16,122 nt of DNA from Paralactobacillus_A sp963926925 (GTDB lineage: Bacteria > Bacillota > Bacilli > Lactobacillales > Lactobacillaceae), in contig CAWUZD010000002.1 in assembly GCA_963926925.1 (NCBI GenBank), forward strand, positions 1 through 16,122, given 5' to 3'. Below, one piece after another: positions 1 to 7,294 of the stretch. Each line of letters begins with the position of its first letter. Position 1 is the stretch's first letter. Under the pieces are notes generated by a model. That model saw only the letters and a program-made list of their open reading frames with translations. It ran no database searches and had not been told where the DNA came from. The position numbers were made by a program, and so were the translations under genes.

Positions 1-1242
1 ATCATGCTTGATGAAGACGAAAAGATTAATAAGTTCATTAAGCGCATGGATGATACTTTAAAGACCCGGAAACGGTTATTAAGTGAACAAGCAGTAGCCA
101 ACGTAGCGATGTACGAAGCCGCTACGGAAAAGACATTACCAGCAATTGTGATTGTGCTTGATAACTATGAAGGCTTTAAGGATACCAAGTATGAAGACGC
201 CTTAATTCAATTATTAATCAAGCTTACCCGTGATGGGAATAGTGTTGGCATGCACGTCATTATTAGTGCTGGGGTCACAACCTCATTGCGCTTACCATTA
301 TCAAATAATATTAAGCGGAAGATCGCTCTAAAACAAAACAATGAAGATGATCTTACTAATATTGTTGGTAAGGATAAGTTATCCATTGATGATGTTGCTG
401 GTCGTGGTCTTATTAAAACTAGTGATGGTACCCGGTTATTCCAAACAGCATTACCAGCCGCCGGCACAAATGGCTTAGCTGTTACTAAGCACTTACAAAG
501 TGCCGTGCAAGCGATGAACAAGGCATGGCAAGGTGCACGGCCAATCCCAATTCCAATGATGCCTGATGAATTGTTCACAAATGACTTTATTAAGTATCCT
601 TATACAGCACAGTTATTACCATTAGGTTTAGATCATGAAGAAGTAAAACCATTAATCTATGTACCTAACGAATATGGTCATTTAGCATTAATGGGAACAC
701 AGCCTAAGAAATTACGTGTTCTTCAAAAATCAATTATTAATTCATTAGAAGGTGCACATGGTCAAATTCAATCAATTATTTTTGATACTGCACAAATTAA
801 TGAAGCCTCATTGCAATATATTAATGGCATTTTTACTGAGAAGGATGACATTAAGCAAGCTAAAGATAACTTAATTAAGAGTTTGCAACAACGATTGCAA
901 AGTAATGCAGAATTACCATGGTTATATGTATATATTACTGATATTGAGAAATTTGAAGAATATACAAATATTACCGAACAAGAAATGGAACTCTTATTAC
1001 AAAAGGGATTAAAGGCACATATTGCAATGATAATTGTTGGTTCAAATGGTCACTTAGCCCTAAGTCATATTGGCTTGAGTGACTTATATAAGAAATACCT
1101 AACTGCGGCTTTATTTGCATCACGTTTGCAAGAACAACAATTAATTGAAGTACCTTATGGTGTAAGAGATCAAGATATTAGCATCGGTAATGCTTTCTTT
1201 GGTTATGAAAGTGAATTTATACCAATTAAGTTAGTTAAATAA
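1..1242 (+). CDS. essC: EssC, T7SSb FtsK/SpoIIIE-type ATPase, C-terminal part (5' end outside window)
   Basis: The frame is open from base 1, so this is the last 413 codons of a longer gene; the ATG at 4 is internal. EssC is the membrane ATPase that drives and selects substrates of the type VIIb secretion system. The visible part begins inside the second ATPase domain (D2): a Walker B-like strand ends in Asp53-Asn54, followed by a sensor-like stretch (VGMHVIISAG). The third domain (D3) follows from about residue 200, with a degenerate P-loop (GTQPKKL, 231-237, no GKS/T) and a beta-strand PWLYVYITDIEKF near 304-316. A non-canonical D3 is usual for EssC. GC falls from about 40% in nt 1-600 to 31% in nt 601-1200, at the D2/D3 junction. 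The next five genes encode typical T7SS cargo functions, which supports the call. The gene ends 15 bases before the Lap1 start. Confidence 0.88.
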   Translation: MMLDEDEKINKFIKRMDDTLKTRKRLLSEQAVANVAMYEAATEKTLPAIVIVLDNYEGFKDTKYEDALIQLLIKLTRDGNSVGMHVIISAGVTTSLRLPLSNNIKRKIALKQNNEDDLTNIVGKDKLSIDDVAGRGLIKTSDGTRLFQTALPAAGTNGLAVTKHLQSAVQAMNKAWQGARPIPIPMMPDELFTNDFIKYPYTAQLLPLGLDHEEVKPLIYVPNEYGHLALMGTQPKKLRVLQKSIINSLEGAHGQIQSIIFDTAQINEASLQYINGIFTEKDDIKQAKDNLIKSLQQRLQSNAELPWLYVYITDIEKFEEYTNITEQEMELLLQKGLKAHIAMIIVGSNGHLALSHIGLSDLYKKYLTAALFASRLQEQQLIEVPYGVRDQDISIGNAFFGYESEFIPIKLVK

Positions 1243-1257
1243 AAGGAGTTAATTAAA

Positions 1258-1515
1258 TTGGGACAAATTAAAGTTAATACAGCAGCAGTTACTAATGCTG
1301 CAAATCAATTTAAAGCTAAAGTACAGAGTATTGATATGCCAAGTATTTCTGAAGACGATAGTTCTTCTGTTGCTGGTAATACTAATGCTCATGATGCAAT
1401 TAATGATTTAAAGCAAGTAGTTACAACAATTAAAAGTGCTGGTAACACACTAGCTGCAGCAATTGCGAATGCTGCTACTTCTTTTGAAGCAAGTGATGAT
1501 GCAATAGGACGATAA
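1258..1515 (+). CDS. Lap1-type T7SS targeting factor (SACOL2603/DUF3130 family, WXG100-like)
   Basis: An 85-aa, Ala/Asn-rich, all-helical protein lacking signal peptide and membrane segment. It starts with TTG at 1258, 9 bases after a strong AAAAGGAG site at 1241-1248. Size and layout match the TIGR04197/DUF3130 (SACOL2603) family, small helical-hairpin partners of LXG toxins. The C-terminal tail has Phe76-x-x-x-Asp80 followed by acidic Asp81, matching the FxxxD motif reported for Lap1 proteins as the counterpart of the YxxxD/E T7SS export signal. The likely role is to bind the helical LXG domain of the toxin encoded two genes downstream and present it to EssC. There is no classic central WXG; a turn around Ser30-Asn43 replaces it. 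The gene lies directly between essC and Lap2 and is probably co-transcribed. The family call rests on motif, length and context. Confidence 0.8.
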   Translation: MGQIKVNTAAVTNAANQFKAKVQSIDMPSISEDDSSSVAGNTNAHDAINDLKQVVTTIKSAGNTLAAAIANAATSFEASDDAIGR

Positions 1516-1517
1516 AA

Positions 1518-1880
1518 ATGCGTAAAATTGATGAAGTAATTAATGATCAAAAAGCAATTCAAAGTGAAAATGAAACCTTGATTACTAATAAAAAATTATT
1601 TGATTATTTAGCTGAAGAACAACTTACTAATACAATTAAAGATAAACAATTACAAGATGAAATTGCTGAAGATGTTCGTGGTACTTGTTATGCAGGTTAC
1701 TTGGCAAGTGCTCGTGCTGACATTGAAACAACTAATGAAAAAATTAGTCAACAAATTGAGGACGAACGTTTATTAATTAAAAAGCAATTACGTAATAATG
1801 AAGAAAAGTTAAGTAAATTACAAACTGAGTATCATCAAATTATTAATAATGATGATAAAAAAGGAAGTATTAATAAATGA
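1518..1880 (+). CDS. Lap2-type LXG partner, coiled-coil protein (DUF3958-like)
   Basis: A 120-aa, highly charged helical protein (many Glu, Lys and Gln) without signal peptide or membrane segment. Two long heptad-like helices are visible: residues about 5-50, then 65-112, joined near Arg54-Tyr61. This is the expected shape of the second LXG-associated helical protein (Lap2, DUF3958-like), which joins Lap1 and the LXG domain in a pre-secretion complex. ATG 1518 begins 3 bases after the Lap1 stop, with its ribosome site (TAGGACG, about 1505-1512) inside the end of lap1. Its own TGA overlaps the toxin start as ATGA at 1877-1880, so translation of the three genes is probably coupled. Two cysteine-free helices and no enzymatic motif argue for a purely structural role. 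Assignment to the exact family is by size, order and coiled-coil character. Confidence 0.7.
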   Translation: MRKIDEVINDQKAIQSENETLITNKKLFDYLAEEQLTNTIKDKQLQDEIAEDVRGTCYAGYLASARADIETTNEKISQQIEDERLLIKKQLRNNEEKLSKLQTEYHQIINNDDKKGSINK

Positions 1881-3159
1881 CTAAGATGGATTTAGGCCGT
1901 TCGCAATCACAAGGTGATGCTTGTGCCACGGCTTGCCAACAATTAGCGACACAATTAGGCGAACTTACTGGTGCGACAGCTTTATTTAATGATAGTGACT
2001 TTAAGGGTGAAGCTGCTAGTAAAGTTAAGAACTTTGTTACCACAGTTTTTGTACCGTTTATTAAGGCAGCAGTAATGTTGACAAGTGCCATCGGCAAAGA
2101 TGTGAAGCAATTACCAGCTAAATATGTTAGTTCAATAGCTAATCGTAGTTGGTCAACCGAAGCATTAGAACGAAAAATTCGTGAAATTCAAGCACGAATT
2201 AGGGCAACTGATAACTTAATCGATACTTTAAGTCATCATCACGATAGTGATCATAGTCATGCCATTAGTAGTATGAAGCAAAACGCTGAAACCAATAAAA
2301 ATGCTTATCAGTCACAGTTAAAAAAGTATCAAGAAATTTTGCATAAGTTTAATACCTTTAATGCGGCTTCACCACAAATATTTACTAATTTAGCCAACCT
2401 TAAGGCTGCTTTTCAACAAGGTGCACAACAGGTTCAAAGTTGTCGACAAAGCAACTTTGCCATTCCGGCTGAGATTGGTTGGACAAAAATAGTTAATAAT
2501 GAATGGCAAAGTTTCTGTAAGAAAGGATTATGTAATAGTTTTAAGCAATCACTAACAAATAGTTTAAAGAAGAGTGAGAAACAAGGTGCAGCAGTTCTTA
2601 CTAGAGAATTTGGCTTTGGCGTAGAAACTTACAATATCATTTTCTTAAACAACGATATGATCATCATAATGGTCAAGGTATTGTTTTGGCTGGAAATATT
2701 AAGGATGAAAATGCACCTTTAATTAAAACTGGTCGTGCTCTTGATAAAGCTGGCCAAGTTGGTAGTCGGGCATTAAGAGACGTTAATTTTATTACTGATT
2801 TAGGTAATTTTACGAATGACTATATGAATAAGCATAATGATGCTGCAGCTAATGATCTTACTAACTTTACAACTTCGATGTTAGTGGGTGCTGTTGGTGA
2901 TGCAGTAGCAGATACTATTATTAGTTCATTATCGGTTACTTTAGGCCCAGAATTATTAATAGGATTAGGAGCAGGTATTGCAGTAAGTACTATTTATAAT
3001 ATTTTTTATAATGATAATTTATTAGGAACTAGAACTAATGTTAATAGAATGACTAATTGTTTTAAATATGGCATAGAAGCTACGCAAAATAGTGCAAGTA
3101 AGTTAATAGATAATGCCAAAGATATGATACACACTGAGGATTGTAAATTATGGAATTAA
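1877..3159 (+). pseudogene. LXG-domain T7SS toxin with glycine-rich membrane C-terminus, split by a -1 frameshift
   Basis: The first frame (1877-2722) encodes an LXG targeting domain: helical residues 1-about 210, including the DFKGEAASKVKNF stretch and a His-rich charged loop (HHHDSDHSH). The frame leaves the conserved path near 2643. The remaining toxin is in the -1 frame, open from 2605 and ending at 3159. Joined at 2640-2650 they give a protein of about 427 aa. The C-terminal part has two hydrophobic segments (nt about 2881-3010) rich in glycines (GAVGDAVA, then IGLGAGIAVS), as in glycine-zipper pore-forming T7SS toxins such as TelE and TspA. A one-base loss in the T4 run 2640-2643 would explain the split; the heptamer CTTAAAC (2644-2650) sits at the junction in the phase for -1 ribosomal slippage. 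As written, the first frame ends in 25 non-homologous residues. The stop overlaps the first immunity gene by 10 bases. A membrane-disrupting role is inferred. Confidence 0.75.
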
Positions 3160-3838
3160 AAGAAGTTCGTTTATTTTTTATAGAACATTATAAATTTGAT
3201 CATATTCTGAAATGTGATAATCAATATTATTTAATGAATGTTGATGAACCCTTTAAATTATTGTTGTGGTTAGTACCATTTTTAGAATGGTTACTTCCAC
3301 ATAAATTTTATTTAATTGATGAGCAAACTGCTAAAAATTTAATGTTTTCACCACCAAAAAGACAACACCCACACGCCCTAATTATTAGTTTTACTATGAT
3401 GTTTGGTTCGCCAATTGCAGCTTGGTTAGTCGCTCATTCAATTAATTTAGCAATTGCACCACTATCTGCAGTTATTATTGAAATTATTGCTGCATTAGGA
3501 TTGCGTTACTTTTGGTCAACACGAAGCATTGTTAAAAAGTATCAAAATAATACTTTAGTATATCAAGGCTTTTTATTTCCGGTGATTAAGAATAATTTCA
3601 AAGCATTTTATGAACCATTTGTATCAACAATTTTAATTGGATTTTTATCTTTTGGAGGAGTAATTTGTCAAGTTCAAGTAACTGTTAGTCTAATAATGGT
3701 TATTATTACTATTTTTTCATGGGAGCTTATTTAATAGGTAATTTAGCAGCTTTAATACCAGGTAAATTTTATTTATTTAAGTTTAAACTACTAACTGATA
3801 ATACTAAAAATCAAGTAACTTCCAAAGAGATTGATTAA
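3150..3838 (+). pseudogene. Immunity-type polytopic membrane protein, copy 1 (DUF443/TsaI-like), frameshifted
   Basis: Begins at ATG 3150, 9 bases after GAGGA and overlapping the toxin end, so toxin and partner are coupled. Residues 1-60 carry a conserved soluble-to-membrane start with YYLMNVDEPFKLLLW and EWLLPHKFYLID. Further hydrophobic segments at about 75-120 and 155-190 suggest five membrane passes. The frame stops at 3734, but the C-terminus homologous to copy 2 (YLIGN...LIPGKFYLFKFKLL) continues in the -1 frame to a TAA at 3836-3838. Adding one T to the T6 run 3712-3717 restores a continuous protein of about 229 aa that aligns without gaps with copy 2 across the junction (TIFFMGAY against TILISEVY). 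Position, topology and tandem duplication resemble the DUF443 'tandem five-transmembrane' family, whose member TsaI protects against the membrane-depolarising toxin TspA. Immunity function is inferred. Confidence 0.7.
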
Positions 3839-3867
3839 AAAATAATACATATGGAAAATTACGAATT

Positions 3868-4571
3868 ATGGAATTAAAGAAAACTCGTTTATTTTTTATA
3901 GAACATTATAAGTTTGATCATATTATGAAATATGATAATCAATATTATTTAATGAATGTTGATGAACCTTTTAAATTATTATTATGGTTTTTACCATTTT
4001 TAGAATGGCTATTACCACATAAGTTTTATTTAATTGATAAACAAACCGCACAAAAATTATTATTTGAATCACAAGAGCATCAATATTCACATACGTTAGT
4101 TATTGGTTTTATTATGGCTTGTGCACCACCAATTACAACATGGTTAATGATACATTGTTAATGATACATTCACCATTTTTTCAAATGTCTCCATTATTGA
4201 TAGTGAGTGGCGAAATTATTTTAGCATTACTTATTCGTTATTTGTTATCAACACTTAGTATTACTAAGAAATATCGAAATAATACTTTGGTATACCGAGG
4301 ATTTTTATTACCATCAATAAAAAATAATTCACAAGCAACATATGGTCCTTTTATTTCAACATTTGTAATGGGATTTTTAGCTTTAGGAGGAATAGTTGGA
4401 CAGTTGCAAGTTGGTGCAAGTTTAATTATTGCATTATCAACTATCTTAATTTCTGAAGTTTATTTAATAGGTAATGCAGTGGCTTTAATGCCAGGTGAGT
4501 TTTACTTATTTAAATTTAAATTACTAGCTGATAATACTAAAAAACAAATAACATCTAAAGAAATTAATTAA
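3868..4571 (+). pseudogene. Immunity-type polytopic membrane protein, copy 2 (DUF443/TsaI-like), broken by a 14-bp tandem duplication
   Basis: A paralogue of the gene just upstream: the first 60 residues are nearly the same (LFFIEHYKFDHI, YYLMNVDEPFKLLLW, WLLPHKFYLID), and even the sequence around the ATG is duplicated. The first frame runs from 3868 to 4161 and stops after WLMIHC; the rest continues in another frame to TAA at 4569-4571. The cause is visible: TTAATGATACATT occurs twice in tandem, at 4144-4156 and 4158-4170, a 14-bp unit. Deleting one unit gives WLMIHSPFFQMSPLL, which aligns residue for residue with copy 1 (WLVAHSINLAIAPLS), and a protein of about 229 aa. A 14-bp repeat is not a multiple of three and could revert by slippage, so this may be a switchable off state. 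The upstream ribosome site is weak (GGAAAA). Immunity function is inferred from context. Confidence 0.72.
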
Positions 4572-4591
4572 AGAAAGAAGCATATTTATTT

Positions 4592-4954
4592 ATGTTAGCT
4601 TTAGGAAGTATTGTTTATTTAAAAAGTGGCATTAAAAAATTAATGATTGTTCGTCGCGGGATTGTTGTTAACGTTGATGATCAACCACAATTATTTGATT
4701 ATGCTGGTTGTATATATCCCGATGGTGATGAACATGATAAATTATTTTATTTTAATGAAGAAAATATTGATAAAGTAATTTTTAATGGCTTTAGTGATGA
4801 AGAGGATGAACGTTATCAATCATTGTATCAACAATGGCTAAGTGATAATCCTATTACTAAAGTAAATGTAGAGCAATTAAAGAAAGAAATTGATACTAAT
4901 AAAAATGAAACCACAAAGTTACAAGATGCATTGTTTAATAACAATAATAATTAA
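4592..4954 (+). CDS. DUF4176 family protein of T7SS loci
   Basis: A 120-aa soluble acidic protein. The N-terminal half has the family's signature: a start of the MLxLGSxVYLKxG type, then LMIVRRG (residues 17-23) and FDYAGCIYPDGD (35-46), with mixed beta-strands. DUF4176 proteins are repeatedly encoded beside WXG100/LXG genes in Firmicute type VIIb loci; their biochemical role is unknown. The last 40 residues are helical and end in an Asn run. It is the last gene of the cargo operon, 20 bases after the second immunity copy, and is followed by a strong terminator at 5006-5038. The ribosome site is a weak purine stretch (AAAGAAAGAAG) around 4570-4580. Unlike the three genes before it, the frame is intact. 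Confidence 0.8.
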   Translation: MLALGSIVYLKSGIKKLMIVRRGIVVNVDDQPQLFDYAGCIYPDGDEHDKLFYFNEENIDKVIFNGFSDEEDERYQSLYQQWLSDNPITKVNVEQLKKEIDTNKNETTKLQDALFNNNNN

Positions 4955-5005
4955 ATAAACTAGAAGTAAGATTTTATAATTTATTTTATTTATTACATAA
5001 ATAAC

Positions 5006-5038
5006 AAAAATCCAAGGATTAAAATTCCTTGGATTTTT
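5006..5038 (+). terminator. Rho-independent terminator of the T7SS cargo operon
   Basis: A 13-bp perfect stem (5006-5018 with 5026-5038) with a 7-base loop; the descending arm ends in a T6 run (5034-5039). It lies 52 bases after the DUF4176 stop codon. The A-rich start of the ascending arm gives it some minus-strand activity as well. Confidence 0.85.
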
Positions 5039-5082
5039 TATTAATGTCTTTACGTCTAAGTATTTCATCTAAATAAGTAAAA

Positions 5083-5106
5083 AGCCAACGTCTTAAGACG
5101 TTGGCT
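5083..5106 (-). terminator. Terminator of the minus-strand TauE/SafE gene
   Basis: A perfect 24-base palindrome: AGCCAACGTC, TTAA loop, then GACGTTGGCT. Read on the minus strand it is followed directly by TTTTT (complement of 5079-5083) and further T-rich sequence. It lies 60 bases past the stop codon of the exporter gene, so it fits a transcript arriving from the right, facing the terminator at 5006-5038. Confidence 0.85.
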
Positions 5107-5166
5107 AGTGATAAAGGTTTATAGTCTTAGAAAACTACGCTTTTGAAGTATGGTTTTCATTTGTAA

Positions 5167-5901
5167 TTATAAGAAGAATGCTTTGATTAAATCATATGTG
5201 CCGGCGCACATCATGACAGTGTAAGCTAACTTCCGGACAACTTGCATTGAAATTCTTCTTGAAATCTTAATGCCAATTAATGTTCCAATGCCACAACATG
5301 CTAAGGTAATGCACAATGGTGGTAACATTTTGGCAGAAACATTGCCGCATAGGAAGTTGTTAAATAAGTTATTTAAAGAAGTTAACATGAAGTAGGTTTG
5401 AATTGTTGATTGGTAAGTAAGGGGATCATCAACGACGGAATCGTAGTAGGCAACCATTGGTGGACCACCAACGGAGAACATTCCGCCCATGAAACCGCCA
5501 ATTAATCCCATGCTTAGTTCAACAGGCACACCACGTTTCAAGTGGACACGTGGAGAAAGAAAAATCATGTAAAGGGCCAATGACCATAAGAATACGCCTA
5601 ACACAATATCAATGATATGCGTACTCAAGTTGACCATTAAATGGACCCCAATTGTGCCGCCAACAAAAGCACCAATCGCTGGAAAAATAACCATTCGCCA
5701 CTTAATATACTTATGAAGACGGATAATGGTGATTAATTGTAAAAATACGCCTGTTGTCAGTGATAAGACAATGCATTCCTTGTATGGCCAAAAAAGTGGA
5801 ATAACCGCCATAAAAACAATGCCAAAGCCAAAACCACTAGTACTCTGGACTAAAGCTGCCGCAAAGACAACAATAGCTAATAAAATAATATGAATTAACA
5901 T
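5167..5901 (-). CDS. TauE/SafE family membrane transporter (sulfite/organosulfonate exporter type)
   Basis: A 244-aa integral membrane protein with about eight hydrophobic helices. It shows the two pseudo-repeat signature loops of the TauE/SafE (DUF81) family: QSTSGFGFGI at residues 19-28 and GGPPMVAYYD at 145-154. Members export small anions such as sulfite, sulfoacetate or other sulfonates through the cytoplasmic membrane; the substrate here cannot be read from sequence. ATG 5901 follows a good TAGGAGCC site (complement of 5908-5915), and a TATAAT -10 on the minus strand (5949-5944) probably serves it. It is transcribed alone, divergently from the GT8 gene, and ends at a palindromic terminator. 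A paralogue of exactly the same length, about half identical by eye, lies at 8465-9199. Confidence 0.87.
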   Translation of the reverse strand: MLIHIILLAIVVFAAALVQSTSGFGFGIVFMAVIPLFWPYKECIVLSLTTGVFLQLITIIRLHKYIKWRMVIFPAIGAFVGGTIGVHLMVNLSTHIIDIVLGVFLWSLALYMIFLSPRVHLKRGVPVELSMGLIGGFMGGMFSVGGPPMVAYYDSVVDDPLTYQSTIQTYFMLTSLNNLFNNFLCGNVSAKMLPPLCITLACCGIGTLIGIKISRRISMQVVRKLAYTVMMCAGTYDLIKAFFL

Positions 5902-6004
5902 TATTTATTTAGGCTCCTAATTTAATAAATCACAAATAATGATATTATAAATATTTTTTAATATAAAGAATATTTTGTGCCTTTTTAGATAAATTTAATT
6001 AAAA

Positions 6005-6013
6005 TGATATACT
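6005..6013 (+). promoter_or_regulatory. Extended -10 promoter element for the GT8 operon
   Basis: TGATATACT has the TGn extension followed by TATACT (5 of 6 matches to TATAAT), 30 bases before the GT8 start codon. No good -35 hexamer is visible at 17 bases spacing, which an extended -10 can tolerate. The ribosome site CGAGGT follows at 6031-6036. Confidence 0.5.
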
Positions 6014-6043
6014 TATCTTGAATGAAATAACGAGGTTTAGTAA

Positions 6044-7009
6044 ATGACAACTGAAGAAATTCCTATTTTTTTTACTATTAATAATGACTTTACGAAATAT
6101 GTGAGTGTTGCTTTACAATCATTAATTGCGAATGCTCATCCTGAAGATCATTATCATGTCATTGTGGTTCATCAGGGTCTTACATCAGCTAATAAACAAG
6201 CATTGTTAAAGATGGCAACGCCAAACGTTAAAATTGAATTATCCTATTTGAATCAGGATTTAAAGGTAATTCAAAACCGCGTTGAAAACTACTTACGCGT
6301 TGATTTCTTTACTTTAACGATTTATTACCGATTATTCTTAGCTGATTGTTTTTCACAATATGATAAAGCCATCTACATTGATAGTGATGCGGTTATTCCC
6401 GGTCATCTAACGGATTTGTATCATCAAGATTTGGGTCATAATTTAATTGCGGCTGCTCCTGATCATTCCATTGAACACGTTGATGCGATGGTTAAGTATA
6501 TTGAACAAGCTTTAGGTATTGATTATCACCAATACATTAATTCCGGTGTGTTGTTAATTAATATGAAGGCCTTTCGTGAAGAAAAGTTTGTTGATCATTT
6601 TCTTTACTTATTAAATAAGTATCACTTTGATTGTATTGCGCCTGATCAGGATTATCTTAATATGATTTGTCATGGGCGGATTCATTATCTTGATGAAAAG
6701 TGGGATGCTATGCCCAAAGCACCTGCATATGCCGCTGAACAAGTCGCTAATCCACAAATTGTTCATTATAATCTATTCTACAAACCATGGCACTTTGACC
6801 ATATTATGTATGAACAATACTTCTGGAAGTATGCGGATGAATCACCATTTGCGGCAGAAATTCACCAGATTAAACGTAGTTATACTGATGAACAGCGTAA
6901 GGAAGATGTTTTAAAATTAAACCGGTTAATGGCGAAAGCAGCTTCATTACCAAATGATCCAGTAACATTTGCGAAAGTAGCGGCTAAAGGTGAAAAAATT
7001 CAATTATAA
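6044..7009 (+). CDS. Glycosyltransferase family 8 protein
   Basis: A 321-aa cytoplasmic GT-A fold enzyme lacking signal peptide and membrane segment. GT8 enzymes are retaining, metal-dependent transferases that use UDP-glucose, UDP-galactose or related donors, often to build lipopolysaccharide, teichoic acid or surface glycans. Visible signatures are the opening strand IPIFFTINNDFTKYV (6-20), the metal-binding DSD at 113-115 in AIYIDSDAVIPG, the YINSGVLLINM block (164-174), PDQDYLN near 200, and a C-terminal HYNLFYKPWH block carrying the usual late histidine. Length is normal for the family. ATG 6044 has CGAGGT upstream. The gene is followed closely by a small basic protein and then a terminator, making a two-gene operon. 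Acceptor and product are unknown; a cell-wall or glycolipid decoration role is inferred. Confidence 0.9.
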   Translation: MTTEEIPIFFTINNDFTKYVSVALQSLIANAHPEDHYHVIVVHQGLTSANKQALLKMATPNVKIELSYLNQDLKVIQNRVENYLRVDFFTLTIYYRLFLADCFSQYDKAIYIDSDAVIPGHLTDLYHQDLGHNLIAAAPDHSIEHVDAMVKYIEQALGIDYHQYINSGVLLINMKAFREEKFVDHFLYLLNKYHFDCIAPDQDYLNMICHGRIHYLDEKWDAMPKAPAYAAEQVANPQIVHYNLFYKPWHFDHIMYEQYFWKYADESPFAAEIHQIKRSYTDEQRKEDVLKLNRLMAKAASLPNDPVTFAKVAAKGEKIQL

Positions 7010-7021
7010 AAGGTGAAGATT

Positions 7022-7288
7022 GTGAAAGAAGCAAATCGAACAACAGTTAATGTTACTTTGAAAAAAAGATGTAAGGATACAGGCGGTTGGCATATGACAC
7101 TAACTAACTGGAAACAGGACCGTTTTATTGAAGTTATTAAGAATGGCGATAGTTTTGTTTTTCGCGAAAAAGGCCACCAACGTTTGCAAAAGAAGAACTT
7201 AAATCGGCAAAAAGTGATGGCGCTTGTTCAAAAACAAATGGATGTTGAATTTCTAGGGAGTCATAAGATGTATCTAGATATGAAATAG
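7022..7288 (+). CDS. Small basic protein of unknown function, coupled to GT8
   Basis: I do not recognise a family. Starting at GTG 7022 gives 88 aa; a GTG at 7013 is also in frame, but it overlaps the only good ribosome site (AAAAGGTGA, about 7008-7016), so 7022 is preferred. The protein is rich in Lys, Arg and Gln, without cysteine pairs, signal peptide or membrane helix. The first half is beta-like (TVNVTLKKR, WHMTLTNW, RFIEVIKNGDSFVFREKG) and the second is a basic helix (HQRLQKKNLNRQKVMALVQKQ). It begins 12 bases after the glycosyltransferase stop and ends just before a terminator, so the two are very likely one transcript. It could be an accessory protein of the transferase or simply share its regulation; nothing in it tells which. 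Confidence 0.7.
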   Translation: MKEANRTTVNVTLKKRCKDTGGWHMTLTNWKQDRFIEVIKNGDSFVFREKGHQRLQKKNLNRQKVMALVQKQMDVEFLGSHKMYLDMK

Positions 7289-7294
7289 TCATAA

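Noticed and set aside
207..578. Open frame of 123 codons on the minus strand inside essC
   Set aside because: Antisense to clear EssC coding sequence; no ribosome site and composition of a shadow frame.
1870..2097. Minus-strand frame of 75 codons under the LXG gene
   Set aside because: Opposite to a recognised LXG domain and no start signal.
3150..4571. Three separate membrane protein genes instead of two broken copies
   Set aside because: Alignment of the copies shows one continuous protein each when a single lesion is undone, so separate short genes are less likely.
6672..6914. Plus-strand frame of 80 codons inside the GT8 gene
   Set aside because: Wholly within the glycosyltransferase frame and no domain or ribosome site.
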